Both the position numbers and the translations under genes were made by a program. A DNA stretch of 64,000 nt from Theobroma cacao (taxonomy: Eukaryota; Streptophyta; Magnoliopsida; Malvales; Malvaceae): NCBI RefSeq assembly GCF_000208745.1, contig NC_030854.1:31108586-31172585 (forward strand), written 5' to 3'. Shown piece by piece: positions 60,360-64,000 of this stretch (positions are counted from its first letter, which is position 1; the number at the start of each line of letters is the position of its first letter). The notes beneath the pieces were generated by a model that was not told the DNA's origin, searched no databases, and worked only from the letters and a program-made list of their open reading frames with translations.

Positions 60360-60913
60360 ATTAGAAAAAGTCAACAATTCAAATTTGTTCACCCAAATCA
60401 CTCTTGCTAATCCCAATTTTAACTACCTAGCCCAAGGCCTAAATGACCCCATCAAACCCAAGCAAATTAACCTAATAATTCAATTAAAAAATCAGGCCTC
60501 CAAACCAATTAATACTTGAACTTTGAACTCAATTAATAAATTAAGCCTTAAGCTCAAGTTAAAAATAAATTCAAATAAAATAAGCTTGAGAAGTTGAAAA
60601 ACTGAAATTGAATTAATAATATTCTAACAAAATTTGGTTAAGGACGCTAATAAAGTAGTAGTCATCTAATTCTAACAAAATTAACTTCCCTATGAATGTG
60701 TGGAACCTTACATTCCTATATGGTCGTCTAACAAACCACTAAAATTGAGTTGGGAAGTTGATTCCAATTACTTCACTTCCTTAAACCCTTACTCCAAAAA
60801 TAGAAGAAAACAATGATATAAATAGAATAGAACCGCCTAATTCCACATTAATAAATTGTGCCACAGTTAGTTTTTCTCTTGTGTGAATTGTTTGACTACT
60901 TATTAACATAAAA
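60360..60913. other. Spacer with third copy of the DRP4 3' segment, then DEFL-3 upstream region
   Basis: 60430-60640 matches 33060-33330 and 48520-48790 (AAATTAACCTAATAATTC, ATTAATAAATTAAGCCTTA). 60650-60913 matches the DEFL-1 5' flank. This shows that the DRP4-3/DEFL-3 pair has the same order as DRP4-1/DEFL-1. Confidence 0.7.
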
Positions 60914-61767
60914 ATGGCCCAACTTAAAGTTTTCTCATTCCTACTCTTCACTCTCCTCATCCTCATCCTAACCTTTGGCATATGTCACATGCATCCTCCT
61001 CAAACAAACAAAAAAATATTATTTTTAATTTCTTTATTTATTTCCTTTTTTTAATCAATTTAAATCCAATTTATGCAGGCTACACTATTTGTCTCTTCAA
61101 GAATTAATATTTACATATGTTTTTTCTTTTGCCTTCTTGACTACTTTAACCCTTCAAGAATTTTTTTTAACATATATATAAGAAAGTCTAAAGGAAAAAA
61201 GATTATTCAAATATTAATTTTTTTTTTGTATGTTGGTTTGCTAGTTAATTTGTTCAGCTTATTTTATGATTTCTTTTTTGATGTAATAGTTATGTGATAT
61301 ATATGTTGAATAATATTTTATTAAATTGCTATTTCTACTGATACATGTAATTTTATTAAAAATGATAATAATAAAAGCGTTAAAAAAAAGAGATTATGAA
61401 AATGTCAATCCCTTTCTCCTATTGGCATAAGAAATAAATAATCTATAAATTTGTTTTATACTTCTATAGTATTCGTAAATAATCAGACTATACGACTAGC
61501 GGACAAAATATACCTTTTCTATTTTATTGTATACTATATGTCTTTAAGATGACTGCTGGCTTGTTAATTTATAGATTTCACGGAAGTATAGCCAGCAAAG
61601 GAAGATGTTGCAAGAACCAGCCTGAACTTAGGAGATGTTTACTGGGCCATGACGATGATCCTAATGCCGGTGGCAAATGTTGGAGCTATTGCAGCTCAGA
61701 GTGTAGAGGAGGTGTCTGCAAAAGAATGAGCAGTGGACGTCGCCACCAATGTCCCTGTTATTGTTGA
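60914..61767 (+). CDS. Defensin-like (DEFL) cysteine-rich secreted peptide gene, copy 3
   Basis: Exon 1 60914-60977 encodes a signal peptide, MAQLKVFSFLLFTLLILILT. The donor would be a GC type (TTTG|GCATAT) where copy 1 has GT. Exon 2 ends at 61767. With the acceptor used in copy 1 (TATAG at 61574) a two-base insertion gives an in-frame TAG. The insertion itself creates a second acceptor, TATAG at 61591, which puts exon 2 (61592-61767) in frame, starting ASKGRCC. The mature part has ten cysteines: CC, C, then GKCWSYCSSEC, GGVCKRM and CPCYC, with a GGVC gamma-core-like element. Plant DEFLs are secreted, often antimicrobial or signalling. It may be functional only if the new acceptor and GC donor are used. 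Confidence 0.7.
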
Positions 61768-63010
61768 TACTGAATGTTGTCAACTTGCCCAAGAACACGA
61801 AGGAAGAAGCACATGCATCATACTAAATAATGAGGGATTAGGCTTTCTCTCTTCACTTTAAATGGAATATATATCATGGTAACCTAAATATTTTATTTCC
61901 CTCATATGTATACAATATGCGTTGATCTGTTTATATGCTGTATTAAATAAAAATATGAACTCTCTCTTTACGAGGAGATTCATACAATATGTGTTGATCT
62001 GTTTATGTACAATAAAGTAAATGGCTTGATGAGGAAAACAATTCTATGATCTTTCATTCAAAATTTCAACACGAACTTAACTAATTTGTTTTTACATAGT
62101 GATGACTACTACTATATATATAAGGAGAGCTTCTGGAAACATTTCATATATGAAAACTTATGTAACAAAAACCTCTATAACATATATATTATACTATTTT
62201 ACCAAAATAAAAATGAGTTTGCTATTTACTAAATTATATCAAATCATTCTTTTCAAATGTTATGTAGTTTTTACTTCTATAACATATACGTCTTTTTTTT
62301 AAAAATAAAATAGATATTTTATTGCATATAACTAACTTTACAAAAACTATCCCAATGTGATAGTAGGGCAACACTACTCTAGGAAAACAAGACCCTTCCC
62401 AGTGAGGCTCGCGTACATATCTATCAGCTGCATTCAAACGACTGCTTATGGGATCAAACTAAAACATCAGCCATAACCTTACACAATCTTAAGTTTCATC
62501 ACATGGCAACTGTAATACAGCCCACTTTCCTACATTCCTTAGTGGCAATGGGTTACAACGAGATCAAACAATAGTTAATCGCAGAATTGAATCTTTCCTG
62601 TACATAGAATCACCAAAGCCAAAACTGCTCTGTCATTCACGATATACATCTAATTACTATTCTTCAATAATAATTATAAAAAAGAAAGAAGAAGTAAATC
62701 ATATGGGGTCCGAAATTTAATTAAAACGAAGGTCAACTAATTGAACTAAATAGTTCTTATTGTCTTATTGGATTGGTTCAATTCCAGTTCTGAAGAGTGC
62801 GTTTTATAGTCTTAAATTTATTTGAGTTAATTTACAAGAAAAGTTTTGTGTTTAGATGTATGCAATGTTTTAGAGAGGGGCCTCATTTCAATGACAAGAA
62901 GAATGTCTTAAAATTGAAACATTAAAGGTTTTGTATCTTACCATATGTGGGTTTTAGTATAATTTCATGTTAAAATTTTCCTATTATGTATTGATTATAT
63001 AAGTTTGTTA
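61768..63010. other. Spacer after DEFL-3, homologous to 42220-43010 and 49440-50310
   Basis: CTTGCCCAAGAACACGAAGG, GGTAACCTAAATATTTTATTTCC and TGTATGCAATGTTTTAGAGAGG show the homology, which ends at TTTGTTAATCAC (about 63013). No DRP4 gene follows within the window. It is interrupted by the retroposed sequence at 62293-62641. Confidence 0.7.
62293..62641 (-). mobile_element. Retroposed 3'-UTR-like sequence with poly(A) and target duplication
   Basis: The two homologous spacers lack this segment. It is flanked by ATATACGTC (62284-62292) and ATATACATC (62642-62650). On the minus strand it ends ATGCAATAAAATATC, then an A-rich tail, so it has a polyadenylation signal and poly(A) in the right order for a reverse-transcribed mRNA end. 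The source transcript is not recognised; no long frame is kept. Confidence 0.75.
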
Positions 63011-64000
63011 ATCACTATTACATATAAGAGCTATTGCATATATGTCTCCTTTTTAATCAAAGATAAATTAATATCATACGATTTTTTTAAAAAAAATGTA
63101 TGAATATAATTGAATCATAGCAAGGATACAAAATGTTTAATAAAATCTTATAAACGAAAGGTACAAAATGGACGGACAAGAATCTGATTCTTACAATGTT
63201 ATAAATTATTATTATTATTAATCTTTAGTTATACATGTAATTGTATCAAAAACTAATAGATCTAGTTTAATAATTTTTTAAATTCTAATAATAAATTTCA
63301 ACAACAATTTGAAACCACAACAGTACTATCAAATTGAAGATTTGCCAACTAATCAAATCAAGAACCGACGAGGAATGGTCACTTACTTGAAGCAAATGCA
63401 TCATGATGAAGCACTGAGCTGACGAGTCATTGACTACTACTCCTTAGTGAGCAAGCATTGACCCGCGGAGCCTTGGTGCGGAAGCAGTTTAAAAAGATTA
63501 TTGGTGGGGTTTCCACCCTCTAATTGATTCCAAACTTGGTCCCATGGTTTAGGTGTAGAAATGTCCACCACCTTTTCTACCATGAAAAGCACCCAAATGT
63601 CAGCACTATTGCATCCTTTGCTTACCCATCACGAAATTTCTACTCTAGCTTATGTCTCCTTCCAATCACATAAAATATATTCAAATTTCATTCATGTTAA
63701 TTTTTGTCAATTTCACTTTTTAGATTACACTCTCTTATGTTGATTTTTTATTTGATAAAAAGAGAAAATCAAATTTTATTCTTTATACAGAAATTGGAAA
63801 CATAATATCTAAAAATTCTTTCAAGATTATTTTGAAAATTTTAAATAAATCATTATTTTTTTATTACGTTTAATTAAATTTTTATATTCTTATTTTGGAT
63901 CAAATAGGTTCTTATGAATAACAATTTATTCATTGTTACTAATTAAAACATCATTTGTCATTTTATATTACATGATGTTAATATGACATGCTAACAAGTC
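63011..64000. other. Intergenic, no gene seen
   Basis: Mostly AT-rich. 63340-63560 has ordinary composition (GACGAGTCATTGACTAC, CCCGCGGAGCCTTGG) but no open frame of note. Confidence 0.5.

Noticed and set aside
1..64000. CRISPR arrays, bacterial operons, prophage
   Set aside because: The window is plant nuclear DNA; direct repeats present are transposon ends, microsatellites and gene duplicates.
1..64000. tRNA, rRNA or other structured RNA genes
   Set aside because: No cloverleaf or internal promoter boxes in the right spacing were recognised by reading; a tRNAscan run would be needed to exclude them fully.

Overview
The window is AT-rich nuclear DNA from a flowering plant, most likely a eudicot. 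The evidence is spliced genes with GT-AG introns, plant-specific families (reversibly glycosylated polypeptide, DRP4-type dynamins, defensin-like peptides), a Copia element, a LINE and small non-autonomous DNA transposons. The species cannot be named from the sequence. One 178-base run of N (25163-25340) is an assembly gap.

Left part (1-24100) is gene-rich and single-copy. On the minus strand lie a COA5/PET191-type cytochrome oxidase assembly factor (166-2419, 3 exons), an RGP5-like protein (3327-4385), a three-exon gene for an 87-residue conserved plant protein (4487-6526) that ends only 101 bases upstream of the RGP start codon, and a long acidic repeat-rich membrane-anchored protein (7469-11865) with one reading-frame break. 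On the plus strand is a complete 16-exon PELOTA gene (14212-24099), with a small transposon in its fifth intron.

Middle part (24353-29163) holds two related non-autonomous DNA transposons that share their ends but not their interiors. One carries GATCTGG/CCAGATC hairpins and an AT-rich array. The other carries an ARM-repeat fragment, probably of a U-box E3 ligase, and so looks like a Pack-type gene-capturing element.

Right part (29164-63000) is a tandem array in which intronless DRP4-type (Mx-like) dynamin genes alternate with two-exon defensin-like genes: DRP4-1 (30217), DEFL-1 (39310), a truncated DRP4 pseudogene (44313), DRP4-2 (45739), a DEFL remnant (about 49150), DRP4-3 (51470), DEFL-3 (60914). 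Spacers are recognisably homologous between units. The array has been broken by a composite LINE (34190-38985), an LTR-like insertion (40159-42219), a LINE 3' end (48888-49140), a Copia element with intact LTRs and TSD (54351-58310) and a retroposed 3'-UTR-like sequence (62293-62641). DRP4-1 and DRP4-2 are identical in protein over residues 161-396 and differ most in the stretch that corresponds by position to the Mx loop L4.

The observations most worth following are the possibly dicistronic small-protein/RGP5 arrangement, the DRP4-DEFL array with loop-focused divergence, and the gene-capturing transposon family. All exon structures were derived by hand from splice sites and family similarity; no database search was run.
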